Of a stretch of DNA of 40,316 nt, positions 1-9,927 are shown in pieces; position 1 is the first letter of the stretch, and the number at the start of each line of letters is the position of its first letter. The stretch lies in assembly GCA_030666865.1 (NCBI GenBank), contig DAOUWZ010000009.1:1-40316 (forward strand), in the 5' to 3' direction. Source of the DNA: a bacterium (GTDB lineage: Bacteria > Patescibacteriota > Patescibacteriia > S139-126). The notes below the pieces were generated by a model. That model was not told the origin of the DNA and searched no databases. It was given only the letters and a program-made list of their open reading frames with translations. The position numbers and the translations under genes are program-made.

Positions 1-49
1 AATTTTTCTTTTTCATTTTGCATTTTTATTTTTGATATTTGATTTATTA

Positions 50-730
50 TTATCCCGTTCTTAATTTATTAACATTTACCAACTTTTGCTGTTCATAGGT
101 ATCAAGATTGTAAGTGTTATAATAAAGCTCTATCAAACTCTGAGTATCAAGCCTGGCTACTGATAAGCCAATACTACCCAAACTCGAAGACACAAAATCC
201 AATCTTTTTTCAAGCATTTCTTGATATTGTTCAAATTTTTCTTTTTTTAATTTTATTGTTGTCGCCGGCGCAAAAACTCCAGCCACTTTTTCAGAATATT
301 TTTTTTGTCCTGCTTGGCTGACAGGACTGTATGGCACAACAATATAAAATTTTTTACTCATAATATCACCAAGATCAACAAGTTCTTTGACATATTCCCG
401 ATAATCACTTATCTGCACCCTTAATAATTCATTAGTCAAAGCTTTTTCTCTCTCAGATAATTTTTCAATGTATGCATCCACATTCAATTTTCTTGATTGA
501 ATAACTATTTGCAAAGCAAAATCAAGGGAATTTAAAAAACTAACATAAGCAGAAATAGTCGCATTTTGTTCATCTTCAGATTTTAGAGCAAAATTTATTG
601 AAGATACCAAAAGTACAGCCCTCAATGTTCCATCTTTAAGAACTACGGCATTATTTTTAATCTCAGCAATATCAAGATATTTTTGCGTTGATACTGTAAT
701 TTTATTTCCAGCTAATTTTTTTGATTTCAT
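50..730 (-). CDS. TraC/VirB4 N-terminal-like T4SS-associated protein (ORF extends to 799; start more likely at internal Met MKSKKLAGN...)
   Basis: Protein pattern (TQKYLDIAEIKNNAVVLKDGTLRAVLLVSSINFALKSEDEQ...) resembles TraC-like domains encoded next to PrgI proteins; the upstream 23 codons are a translated AT-rich repeat (~740-780). Confidence 0.6.
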   Translation of the reverse strand: MKSKKLAGNKITVSTQKYLDIAEIKNNAVVLKDGTLRAVLLVSSINFALKSEDEQNATISAYVSFLNSLDFALQIVIQSRKLNVDAYIEKLSEREKALTNELLRVQISDYREYVKELVDLGDIMSKKFYIVVPYSPVSQAGQKKYSEKVAGVFAPATTIKLKKEKFEQYQEMLEKRLDFVSSSLGSIGLSVARLDTQSLIELYYNTYNLDTYEQQKLVNVNKLRTG

Positions 731-867
731 TATATTTATATCAAAACTAAAAATGTAAAAATAAAAATGATAATTAATTAAATAAATTCTAATATCCAAA
801 TAAACTGTTAAAAATCCAAATTAGAAAGCTCAAATATCAATTCAAATCCAAATAATTAAATACTAAG

Positions 868-1251
868 TTAATCGCCTTTCTTGTTTTTACTGCTTAAAAT
901 AATTTTTGAAAATATTAATGTTAATTCTTGAGCTTCTTGCCATAAATTCCTAGTCTTTTCTTTAAAATCTGAATTTGCCTTAATAATCATTCTTAACCAA
1001 TGTTTTGTTTCTTTGGCTTCTTTTTTACATATTGCTATTTTATGTTGAAAATCTTTTTTTGATTCTGCTCCATCTGCTTCTGCATAGTTTGCCCCAATAC
1101 TGGTAGCTGATCGTATTACTTGACTAATCAAAGGTCTATTAATTTCATTTCTTGGTAATTGTTTTACAAAATCTATTATATTTTCTCCAAACCTAGCTGT
1201 TCTTTCTTCTAGATCATATTTTACATTTGGATTTTGAGCTTGATTTGGCAT
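868..1251 (-). CDS. Four helix bundle protein (23S rRNA intervening-sequence/S23 family)
   Basis: YDLEERTARFGE..IGANYAEADGAESKKDFQHKIAICKKEAKETKHWLRM signature of the IVP/four helix bundle family. Confidence 0.85.
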   Translation of the reverse strand: MPNQAQNPNVKYDLEERTARFGENIIDFVKQLPRNEINRPLISQVIRSATSIGANYAEADGAESKKDFQHKIAICKKEAKETKHWLRMIIKANSDFKEKTRNLWQEAQELTLIFSKIILSSKNKKGD

Positions 1252-1330
1252 TTGGATTTTGTAATTTAGGTTTGGATGTTTATTATTTTATTTTTGATGT
1301 CAGCCTCGTCAGCTAGACGGGTTTGATTTA

Positions 1331-1765
1331 TTATTCCTCTCCCTTATAATACCCACCAGTATTCACAATCAAAGAAAGCTCTGACAAACGTGATGAATTT
1401 ATTAATTTTTCATCTTTCTTCACTAGACTAACTGCGCTAACTTCTTCAATCTCAGAGGCTTTATCTGCCTTCGATACTACTTGAACTTCTTTTCTCCAAA
1501 TACGAAGTGACGGTCTAACCGCAGTTTGGATTACATTTAAAATAAAAAGATGAAAGGGTGTACCATTAATTTTTAAAAAAGCGAAAGCACCGGCTATAAC
1601 CACCAACATCAAAGTTGACACCAAAAATAGCGAAAAATCAAATATCTTATTAAAAATAAAAGTAATACCCATGGTTAGAATTATTATCACAAATTGTCTA
1701 ACCGTGATTGGACCTAAAATTTTATTCTCAACATCAATAAATTGTGGTACTAGGAATTGCTGCAT
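1331..1765 (-). CDS. PrgI family protein (T4SS-associated membrane protein)
   Basis: MQQFLVPQFIDVENKILGPITVRQFVIIILT.. plus two hydrophobic segments, typical of PrgI family. Confidence 0.75.
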   Translation of the reverse strand: MQQFLVPQFIDVENKILGPITVRQFVIIILTMGITFIFNKIFDFSLFLVSTLMLVVIAGAFAFLKINGTPFHLFILNVIQTAVRPSLRIWRKEVQVVSKADKASEIEEVSAVSLVKKDEKLINSSRLSELSLIVNTGGYYKGEE

Positions 1766-1770
1766 AAATT

Positions 1771-1886
1771 TAATTCAAAACTCAAAATGTAAAAATAAAA
1801 ATGATAATTAATAATTTAAAATTATTTCTTTCCTTTTTGAATTCTTTCTTTTTCATTTTGCATTTTTATTTTTGATATTTGATTTT
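1771..1886. repeat. AT-rich intergenic repeat pair; halves resemble 743-780 and 12-45
   Basis: aaaatgtaaaaataaaaatgataattaat at ~1787-1815 matches ~751-779; tttcattttgcatttttatttttgatatttgattt at ~1852-1886 matches ~11-45. Confidence 0.75.
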
Positions 1887-1889
1887 ATT

Positions 1890-3158
1890 CTAATACTTCA
1901 TCTCTTTATTCAAATCTGTTATTTTCTCAAATTCCAACAAAGATAAGGTTTCTGTTCCAGCGCTAGTTTTAATGTCAATCACCCTACTGATTGATTTTCC
2001 GGTCTCCATACTTTCTCTGCCAATATCAACATACAATTTATAAAGCGGCGACTGGCGCCAGGCTTTTATACCCTCTACTTTCTTTATAAAAGATTCCTCA
2101 CCCAAAGCATCAACTTTTTCTTTTATCATTTTAATATTATCCAAAGAATTTGTCCCGGCTCTTCTTAGTTCTGAAATGCCCAAATATCTCAACTCGTCTA
2201 TTGGACTTCTTAAATGCGAAACTTGCCGGACATCCTCCATCTTTGGTCTTGGAGAATCTGACACTGTTTTTCGTATTACTCCGGAAGAACCAATTGTATC
2301 TTTCTTGATATCCAAATCTTCTTTCGGTTTAATAGTTGGCTGCTCAATCAATTGTGAAATTTCCGGGGCTTTGGTTAATTCTGGCTTTTCTTCTTCCAGT
2401 TGATCCGCCAGTTCTTCATGATAATCAACTTTTTTATCTAAATCTTCTGCTTCTTCTTCATCTTTTTTTGAAAAATCATAAATATCCTCTGACTGTTTAA
2501 TTAATTTATCAAGCTCTGTCTCTGGTTGTTTTGACTTATTTTCAGCTTCAATAATTTTCAATTTTTCTTCCATCAATAAAATCAATTTATCAGCATCTCC
2601 TTCGGAAAAACCTAATCCCCCTTCCGCTACCCGACGAACCAATACACTTTTGGTATCAGGTTTCTCACGCACATGTTTCAATCTAGCTAAAACAACATTT
2701 TTCAATTTGTTTTTTACCGCTTCATCATTTAATTGCAATCCGCTTTCTAATATCACTGCTTCTACATAAATTCCAAGATCAACCGCAGCTGATATGCTTT
2801 TGGCTGTAGCGATTTTTTGCACCTCTTCTTCATCTTCAGTATTGAAATAAAAAGCCGCGCCACTATCCTTGTGCCAAGGAGCAGGTGCTGGTGGAGCTAA
2901 TCTATCTTCTACCGGTTCTTTTGGTATTAAACCTTCTTCATCAAACAACTTTTCTTCCAGAACAGGTTGTTTAGTTTCAATTCGTTGTTTAGGTATTTCG
3001 GTGTCAGTAATCTTTTCACCATCAAATTTTTTCAATTGTCCGCCGATCAAAACTTTGTACGAACCATCTTTATCTTTGACAACGATTTCGTCAGACACAT
3101 CGAAATCTAATTTATCTTTCTCGGTTTGCTCATCTAAATTGTTTGGGTTGTCTGTCAT
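1890..3158 (-). CDS. Hypothetical acidic protein in the T4SS-like operon
   Basis: Long ORF, Glu/Asp/Lys-rich, co-oriented with PrgI and TrbL-like genes. Confidence 0.65.
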   Translation of the reverse strand: MTDNPNNLDEQTEKDKLDFDVSDEIVVKDKDGSYKVLIGGQLKKFDGEKITDTEIPKQRIETKQPVLEEKLFDEEGLIPKEPVEDRLAPPAPAPWHKDSGAAFYFNTEDEEEVQKIATAKSISAAVDLGIYVEAVILESGLQLNDEAVKNKLKNVVLARLKHVREKPDTKSVLVRRVAEGGLGFSEGDADKLILLMEEKLKIIEAENKSKQPETELDKLIKQSEDIYDFSKKDEEEAEDLDKKVDYHEELADQLEEEKPELTKAPEISQLIEQPTIKPKEDLDIKKDTIGSSGVIRKTVSDSPRPKMEDVRQVSHLRSPIDELRYLGISELRRAGTNSLDNIKMIKEKVDALGEESFIKKVEGIKAWRQSPLYKLYVDIGRESMETGKSISRVIDIKTSAGTETLSLLEFEKITDLNKEMKY

Positions 3159-3196
3159 ATTATTTTATATAAATTTATATAATTTCTAATTAACCT

Positions 3197-3679
3197 AATT
3201 ATTCTAATTTCTAATCAATCACCAACAATCAAACTCCAAAATACCACACCTCCCTTTCAGTTAATTCATTGCAATATAATTTATTTTAACTTATTTCTAA
3301 TAGAATTAAAAATTAAATTCAATTCTTTTGCCTCCTGCCACAATACTCTAGCTTCATCTTTTAATTCAGCAACTGCTACACTTGTCATTCTTAACCAATG
3401 CTTTGTTTCTCTAGCTTCTTTCTTACAAATCCCAATCTTATGATTAAAGTCCTTTTTAGATTCAGCGTCATCAGCTTCACAATAATTAGCTCCTACACTA
3501 GTACCTGCCTTTACAAGTTGATTGATAATTGACATAGTAACTGTATTTTTTGGTATTTTTTTAGAAAACTTAATAATTTCTTCACCAAATCTAGCTGTTC
3601 TTTCTTCTAAATCATATTTTCTACCTCCCTCCTCCTTGGTCATTGATGTTTGATTAGATCAATTAGAAATTAGGTAATT
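3197..3679. mobile_element. Four-helix-bundle cassette bounded by imperfect inverted repeats
   Basis: AATTATTCTAATTTCTAATCAATCACCAACAATCAAAC (3197-3234) is an imperfect inverse of GTTTGATTAGATCAATTAGAAATTAGGTAATT (3648-3679); the ORF 3281-3643 lies between. Confidence 0.5.
3281..3643 (-). CDS. Four helix bundle protein (second paralogue)
   Basis: Same YDLEERTARFGEEII...SVGANYCEADDAESKKDFNHKIGICKKEARETKHWLRM signature as 868-1251. Confidence 0.85.
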   Translation of the reverse strand: MTKEEGGRKYDLEERTARFGEEIIKFSKKIPKNTVTMSIINQLVKAGTSVGANYCEADDAESKKDFNHKIGICKKEARETKHWLRMTSVAVAELKDEARVLWQEAKELNLIFNSIRNKLK

Positions 3680-3725
3680 ACCTGCCTGCCGACAGGCAGG
3701 AAAATTTTATTCTTTTATTCCCAAA

Positions 3726-5135
3726 CTATTTCTCTAAATATAACTTATTTTCTTTTTCTATAATTTCTTTCCACTTAAATTCTCCGGATTCCAGATCTCC
3801 GTACGCAATAGCAATATACTGTTTATCACCCGCCTGCCCTTCGTAGCCTTGGCGAAGTGGGGCCCGTTTCAATTCATTGACCAATTTAATAGCCAATACG
3901 GCTGATTCATTTTCAGACAATCTTAAAATATCTTTCAAAATATGCTGCAAAAAATAAGAAAGATAAACTGGCTCTCGCAATCCTTTGGAAAAATGTTCAG
4001 CCAACTGGGCGGTAAATTTCTTTTGCAAATGCGCTACAAATATTTCTTTGATTTTTTGATCTCGCTCAAATATCTCATCCAAATGCCCAAAATACGCCAA
4101 AGTATAAAGCCCGGCCACAATCTTTTCTTTATCTTTGCTGTTTATCGCCTGATGAAAATATTTTTGGAACTGTGCTGGTTTGATATACAACTTTTTATCT
4201 TTCGTCATCTCAGATTTTATACTATTCCAATTCAAAGAAGACAAAATATATTTTTCCATCAATTGATTTTGTTTATTAGCAATTTCTTTAGGAATTTCTC
4301 TAGTAATAGAATTAACTCCCTTAGTCGTACTAAATAAACTAAATACGCCGTCGATAACTTCTGATATATTTGGCTTATTTATTGATTCTACTGTTCCTTT
4401 GTTGAATATTCTAACACCTTCTGTTTTATCATCTATAAACAAATACACCTCCTCAATACCAGACGGATCCAAAGAAGAAGTTTTTAACACCTTGTAGAAA
4501 CTCAACAAATGTAAAACTTTACGCCTTTCTTCTAGTCCAATCTTCTTTTTATTTTGTAATTTATCAAGATATTTATTAATATTAACTAAATCAAGTGGTT
4601 TATTGTTATTTTCTTTATAAAAATCCTGTAACAATTTCCCAACTGTCATTATGTTATGTTGCGGACTAGAATGATTCTCTTTTAATTGGTCTTCATCTAA
4701 AATTTCATATGAAAATAACTCCTGTTTATTTTCTTGCAAAGCTTCAAGAACTTTCTCTTTATATGCATCCCTGTCAGCATAAACAAAAATTCTCATCATA
4801 CAAACATCAAACAAATCAAAAAAAGTTTGATCAATAAAAGAATCAATATTGTACTGCTCTACCCAATACTTCATAAAAAAATCTGACAATTCCTCCGCTT
4901 CTATTCGATTTAAAGTCAAAAACTTAAATTTTATATAATAATCAAAATATACCCTATATTTATCAGGATAAGTATCTTTGAATTCATCATTACCTACTAA
5001 TACATCTTTCATATTTTTAATATAGGCATAAGCCTCTTTGGTTAAATTAAACATCAATATCTCATCAGCCATTTTTTTTATATGGTCAAATGTATCATTC
5101 TGGGCCAAATTGTTCATTAAATTTTTGTCAATCAT
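3726..5135 (-). CDS. Hypothetical protein of the T4SS-like locus; contains an in-frame repeat-derived segment RAPLRQGYEGQAG
   Basis: Long ORF; start overlaps the stop of the upstream TrbL-like gene by 4 bp (5132-5135), suggesting translational coupling. Confidence 0.7.
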   Translation of the reverse strand: MIDKNLMNNLAQNDTFDHIKKMADEILMFNLTKEAYAYIKNMKDVLVGNDEFKDTYPDKYRVYFDYYIKFKFLTLNRIEAEELSDFFMKYWVEQYNIDSFIDQTFFDLFDVCMMRIFVYADRDAYKEKVLEALQENKQELFSYEILDEDQLKENHSSPQHNIMTVGKLLQDFYKENNNKPLDLVNINKYLDKLQNKKKIGLEERRKVLHLLSFYKVLKTSSLDPSGIEEVYLFIDDKTEGVRIFNKGTVESINKPNISEVIDGVFSLFSTTKGVNSITREIPKEIANKQNQLMEKYILSSLNWNSIKSEMTKDKKLYIKPAQFQKYFHQAINSKDKEKIVAGLYTLAYFGHLDEIFERDQKIKEIFVAHLQKKFTAQLAEHFSKGLREPVYLSYFLQHILKDILRLSENESAVLAIKLVNELKRAPLRQGYEGQAGDKQYIAIAYGDLESGEFKWKEIIEKENKLYLEK

Positions 5136-8100
5136 AATTTAAATATTTTATCTGCAATTGCGTCAAGTGAAGGATTTTTTTCAATTTGCTTAATAGCACT
5201 CATGAGATTACGATAAAGAGTTGAATTTAACTCTCCTTGAGCAAGCATTTTATCCAAAACGCCAGTGGTTCTATTGGCATTATATAAATTCATAATAATA
5301 TTTGGATTCATTTCACCTTTAGGTATCTGTGCAGCAATATGCGGACCAATTATTTTAAGTACGGACAAACCTAGCTTACCCATTTCAAAATCCCTACCTC
5401 CTTCATTGTTAGGTCTTTCACCTCCATACGCCAATCGGTTAAAATTACGAGCCACTTCACGCGGATTACGCTTCATTATCTCAGCCAATGCCGCTTTGAC
5501 ATGATCTTTTTCTGACATCCATTTATACTCTCCATGTTCAACATTAACTGTTCTAGCTGTCTCCCAATGACCAATTTTTTCATTGAGATATGAAATATCA
5601 CTAGCCAGAGCCATAGCGTCCCCTCGATTATATCCTCCCTTGTCAATCAATTCTTTTTCTACAAATTGCTGCATACCCTTATGATCACTAGAAAAACCAG
5701 CATAATTTAAAAATTCATTGTCATTGCCGTCAGATGTCATTTTCTTCAGCACAGCTGACATCTTGGCATGATCTTTAGTTTTCTGCGCTTTCAGAAAAAA
5801 TTCCCATAACTCACTATCACTATCAATATCTGCTACTTTTTTATACTCTTCCTGTTCCAATGTTTTACGAGCCGACCGCCGATAATATTTGGATGTTGGC
5901 GGAGCTACCTTTATGGCTTTTTTCTTAAGTTTATCTCTTTCATTTACTAGCTTATCAAGATCAGCTTTTAAAGCAGATTGGTCTGCTGTTGTTAATGGCT
6001 CAACATTTACCTTAATTTCTAAATCATCAATAGAACCTTGTAAATCTTTTTTAAAATTATCTAATGAAACACCTTCTAACTTGGTTTTTACTCCGATATC
6101 ACCATAAGCACCAGCTTCTGCTTGCTGTGATATATCCTTCTTATTTTTCATATCATCAATATATTGCTGATATTGCTTATATTTTGTTGACTCTTCTTGT
6201 AATGAATCTTTTTCACTATCATAAATAGCTTGCTGCTTATCTTTTTCTTTCTTAAAATCAGTCTCTGCTTTACCATCTCCCCTAGTTTTAGCTAAACGTT
6301 CGTTATATTCAGCAGCATCTCTTTTCTGTTTACTAGTACTCATTCTTTTACCATTTTCTTGTAAATTACCAGTCGAAACATTCAATCCAGCCTCTGCTTC
6401 TCCTAATGTCATATATCCACTTTGTACAGCTAACAATTCTGTCTCAGATGTGTTTAATTTTTCTTGCAACTTAGTTCGTTGGCGTACAGCTAATTGCTCG
6501 TCACTTGATGTGGTTAATATATGCTCAGTATCTTTCTTGGTTTTTTCTTCTACTGCAATCTTTTTCTCAACATCTGTACGGTTCTTTCCCCAATTTTTAT
6601 TATTCTCATTCAACTGAGTTAACTGATTATTAAATTCTGTATCATGGCCTGTTTTTATATCCCAATTTTTATTATCCGCCAAATCATCATATGAAGCATC
6701 ACTTAATTTACCACTGCCCTGCCAATTGGCATGATCTTGTAAATTATCTACTATCCCTTTTTCAGTCTTATTATAATTTTCTCGACCTAAAGATATATTA
6801 CCTTCAAGCATAACTATTTGATCTTGGGCTTTATCTCTTTTTTCCTCCAGTTCATTCTTTTCTGTCTTACCTAAACCATCCTTATGTAATAATTGAGTAT
6901 TTATCTCGTCTATCTCTTTCTGCTTGGCAGCAATTTCGCGATATTTAGTCCCAGCACGAATTTTACGACCTCTCACCAAATCTCCTGCGGTACCAGCAAA
7001 TCCTCTTTCAGCAATATCCCGAGCAGTACCACGTGCTGTAGCCAAACGTATATTTTTTTTGTGTTCTCTGGCCTCTTTCCAAGCAGTCTTCCAGTCGTTA
7101 GGATTTAAAGAAATACCAGTTTTAGATGCCTGTAACTCATTTAAATACCCAGGGGCATTCTTAGTTTGCTTAGCTGCCCAGCCGACCGCGGCGGCGCCGG
7201 ACATCAACATACCAGCTTTGGTGCCGTATTGCTGTACTTTTTGCGCAAAACCACCCACCAAACTTCCTGATTGTTGCGCCATTTTTTGCGAAATCGCGAG
7301 TCCACCCATCAACAGCGCCATCATTACCATATATTGCAATAAATCCTCTCCTCTGACTTCAGTACCAACAATTGATTTGCCGCCAATACCTTGATCCATA
7401 TCTTTACCTCCCGCCTTTTCAACAACAAATTCTTTCCCTAAATTTCCTCGTTGCATCGTCAACAATGCCAGCCACAAAAAGAAAGCAATGACTGGTCCAG
7501 AAGTTAAATGCTGGAAAAACATCTGCCACCATTGAGTCCAATATTTTGGCATGCCAGCATAAGCCAAATATGCTAACGGGGAAATAATAATCAAAACCCA
7601 AAGCATAGCAATACGATACAACAAGACAGCAATCATTATCAAAATAATCATATCAGCCACCAATATCATGACCAATGCCATTATGGCAGCGCTAACCAAA
7701 GCGCCGTCTACTGACCAATCAGCTTCACCGGTTTCATTAACCAAAGCCAAGGTTTTATAAATACCAAAACCATCGGCAAAATTTCCAGCAGCTGCATCTT
7801 TGAATCCATTGACAAAGGTAAGCATTATTACCTGAAAAAAATCTATTAAAAATCCACAAATTAATTTAGAAAAATTAATTAAAACAGCCATTATAAGCAA
7901 TTTAGCTAATAATTTTTCATAATGATATGACTGGATTTTCAAAATTGTAGAAAAGGCAATAATCAATAAAATTACAATAAAAAACATATTCGCCACATCT
8001 CTGACCAAAGACCAGCCAGTCTGCACCATAGGCAAAGTGATGAATTGATTGAACTGAGCCACCATTACTAAAATTTCCACAAACCAAGTAAAAAGATGAC

Positions 8101-8296
8101 CAAGCAAACCAACAAAAAACATTATCACCTTTACAACAATATCTGTCAAAAAACTTGTACCTGCTAATGTTGGGTGAATAAAAACCACCAGACTGCCAAT
8201 TACAACAGCAAGCACAATAAAAATACGGAATAATACTCTATTCCTGGAAGTAAAAGCATTCATTAATAATTGGGGAATTTTTGCTAACATTTCCAA
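5132..8296 (-). CDS. TrbL/VirB6-like polytopic membrane protein with long coiled-coil C-terminal extension
   Basis: N-terminal hydrophobic helices (FLTDIVVKVIMFFVGLLGHLFTWFVEILV..., ALLYRIAMLWVLIIISPLAYLAYAGMPKYWTQWWQMF) followed by charged coiled coil. Confidence 0.65.
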   Translation of the reverse strand: MEMLAKIPQLLMNAFTSRNRVLFRIFIVLAVVIGSLVVFIHPTLAGTSFLTDIVVKVIMFFVGLLGHLFTWFVEILVMVAQFNQFITLPMVQTGWSLVRDVANMFFIVILLIIAFSTILKIQSYHYEKLLAKLLIMAVLINFSKLICGFLIDFFQVIMLTFVNGFKDAAAGNFADGFGIYKTLALVNETGEADWSVDGALVSAAIMALVMILVADMIILIMIAVLLYRIAMLWVLIIISPLAYLAYAGMPKYWTQWWQMFFQHLTSGPVIAFFLWLALLTMQRGNLGKEFVVEKAGGKDMDQGIGGKSIVGTEVRGEDLLQYMVMMALLMGGLAISQKMAQQSGSLVGGFAQKVQQYGTKAGMLMSGAAAVGWAAKQTKNAPGYLNELQASKTGISLNPNDWKTAWKEAREHKKNIRLATARGTARDIAERGFAGTAGDLVRGRKIRAGTKYREIAAKQKEIDEINTQLLHKDGLGKTEKNELEEKRDKAQDQIVMLEGNISLGRENYNKTEKGIVDNLQDHANWQGSGKLSDASYDDLADNKNWDIKTGHDTEFNNQLTQLNENNKNWGKNRTDVEKKIAVEEKTKKDTEHILTTSSDEQLAVRQRTKLQEKLNTSETELLAVQSGYMTLGEAEAGLNVSTGNLQENGKRMSTSKQKRDAAEYNERLAKTRGDGKAETDFKKEKDKQQAIYDSEKDSLQEESTKYKQYQQYIDDMKNKKDISQQAEAGAYGDIGVKTKLEGVSLDNFKKDLQGSIDDLEIKVNVEPLTTADQSALKADLDKLVNERDKLKKKAIKVAPPTSKYYRRSARKTLEQEEYKKVADIDSDSELWEFFLKAQKTKDHAKMSAVLKKMTSDGNDNEFLNYAGFSSDHKGMQQFVEKELIDKGGYNRGDAMALASDISYLNEKIGHWETARTVNVEHGEYKWMSEKDHVKAALAEIMKRNPREVARNFNRLAYGGERPNNEGGRDFEMGKLGLSVLKIIGPHIAAQIPKGEMNPNIIMNLYNANRTTGVLDKMLAQGELNSTLYRNLMSAIKQIEKNPSLDAIADKIFKL

Positions 8297-8576
8297 TAGA
8301 AATGATTAAAACTATTTTATTTTTTCAAATAAATTATACCAAATTTTTGATATTTATACAAATACAAAAAAGATTTATGATTTACGATTTAAGAATTTAT
8401 TATCCGCTCCTTAATCCTCTCTAATATGAATTATTAATAAGATTGCCTGCTATCCACTTTTCCAATCTAACAACTACAACCCCTGTCTGCCGGCAGGCAG
8501 GTAGCTTAATCACTAATACATTTGTAATAAACTCCTAATTTTCCTATAATTAATATAATAATACTAATATTCTCAA

Positions 8577-9722
8577 ATGGAAGAAAAAGTAGAGGAAAAT
8601 AAAAAAATTAAGATTGAAATACCTCAAAATACTAATCAAGATACTGGGCAAGAATCTGAATTAGATGAAGTTACCATTCAGGCAAAATTAACCTTGTCTG
8701 ATTCCAAAACAAAAGGTGCAAAACAAACATCCAGTCCTAAAAATACAAAAACAAATCAAGCCAATAATAGCTCACCAGCCAGTTCGTCCTCAACAAAAAA
8801 AGGAGGTAAATCTGGAGGTAATAAAAACAGTCAAACACCAACTCAAACAGGAGATGAGGCAAAGAAAGGTGGTGGAGGTGATGAAGGAAAAGAAGGTGAA
8901 AGTGGACAAGAAGAAGGTGGTAATAAAAAAGAAGGTAAAAATAATCAAAATACTTCACCAAAAAGTAATATCACTAAAAATGGAAATGAAATGCACGCCG
9001 ATCGTAAAAAAAATGAAGGAAGTGGTGGAGATGGTGAAGGAAAAGAAGATGAACAAACACCTTCAGCCACAACCGACAATGAAAAAAAACGCGAATTAAA
9101 TCGCGCTCGCGCCAAGGAACAAGCCGCCAGTTCAAAAAAATCCAAAATAAATAATAATGCTCTGGCTAATGCCGGAAAAAATAATTCAGGTAATAAATCA
9201 AAAAAACAATCAAAACCACAAGGGGAAAACTTATCTTCTGCTAGGGGACAAAAACGAGCAGCTGTAAAACTAGCAAAGCAAATAAAGGAATTAAAAAAAG
9301 CTAAAGGAATTAAAAATAAAGTAAAACAAGCTAAAAAATTAGCAACTGACGAAACGATGTCCATTTCAGGATCTATGGCGCTCAAGTGGGCGTTCGGAGC
9401 TATGCCAACTTTAGTAGGATTTTTACCTGGTTGGCTCTACATTCATATTCATATTGTAGGCTCTATACTAGCCCCTTGGTTTTCAGAAAAACTAGCTAAA
9501 TATTTTGTTAAATTAAGCTTACTTCAAATAGGTACAATTATTGTGGTTGATTTTATACTCATAGCATTGGTAGTTTTATTGATTGCTCTCCTAGTCTTTA
9601 TTACCTGCTTTGTAAAAATAAATGGCAGTATACTTAATATAGTCAGCGCTACTTGGGATGCTATTACAGGCGAGAGTTATTTTAGCCAATGCTTTGAAGA
9701 TAATTTCAGACTTTACGACTAA
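8577..9722 (+). CDS. Hypothetical protein: low-complexity charged N-terminus and C-terminal membrane region
   Basis: 381-aa ORF; Lys/Gly/Glu/Asn-rich N-terminus, C-terminal TM segments (IGTIIVVDFILIALVVLLIALLVFITCFV); the only + gene in the locus. Confidence 0.65.
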   Translation: MEEKVEENKKIKIEIPQNTNQDTGQESELDEVTIQAKLTLSDSKTKGAKQTSSPKNTKTNQANNSSPASSSSTKKGGKSGGNKNSQTPTQTGDEAKKGGGGDEGKEGESGQEEGGNKKEGKNNQNTSPKSNITKNGNEMHADRKKNEGSGGDGEGKEDEQTPSATTDNEKKRELNRARAKEQAASSKKSKINNNALANAGKNNSGNKSKKQSKPQGENLSSARGQKRAAVKLAKQIKELKKAKGIKNKVKQAKKLATDETMSISGSMALKWAFGAMPTLVGFLPGWLYIHIHIVGSILAPWFSEKLAKYFVKLSLLQIGTIIVVDFILIALVVLLIALLVFITCFVKINGSILNIVSATWDAITGESYFSQCFEDNFRLYD

Positions 9723-9885
9723 CCCAAATTTAACTCATCTATATCACCTAGGCGAAGCCTGCCTACAAGTCATCAATCCGAGATGAGCCTCAAATTCAGA
9801 CTCGATGAGCAGGCAAGCATTCACTTAGTAACCACTTCGATGTACTTATTTAAATAGGTATATTTATTAGTAAAACCCAAAACAA

Positions 9886-9915
9886 AAAATAACCCCGCAT
9901 CCGCAGGGTTATTTT
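9886..9915. terminator. Bidirectional intrinsic terminator between convergent genes
   Basis: AATAACCCCGC-ATCC-GCAGGGTTATT hairpin with T-run on the - side and T-rich + side, between stops at 9722 (+) and 9928 (-). Confidence 0.8.
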
Positions 9916-9927
9916 GCTTTATAAACT

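Noticed and set aside
8716-9385. Overlapping ORFs 8716-9099 (+), 8737-8961 (-) and 8945-9385 (-)
   Set aside because: Low-complexity shadow frames of 8577-9722; no independent start context or domain.
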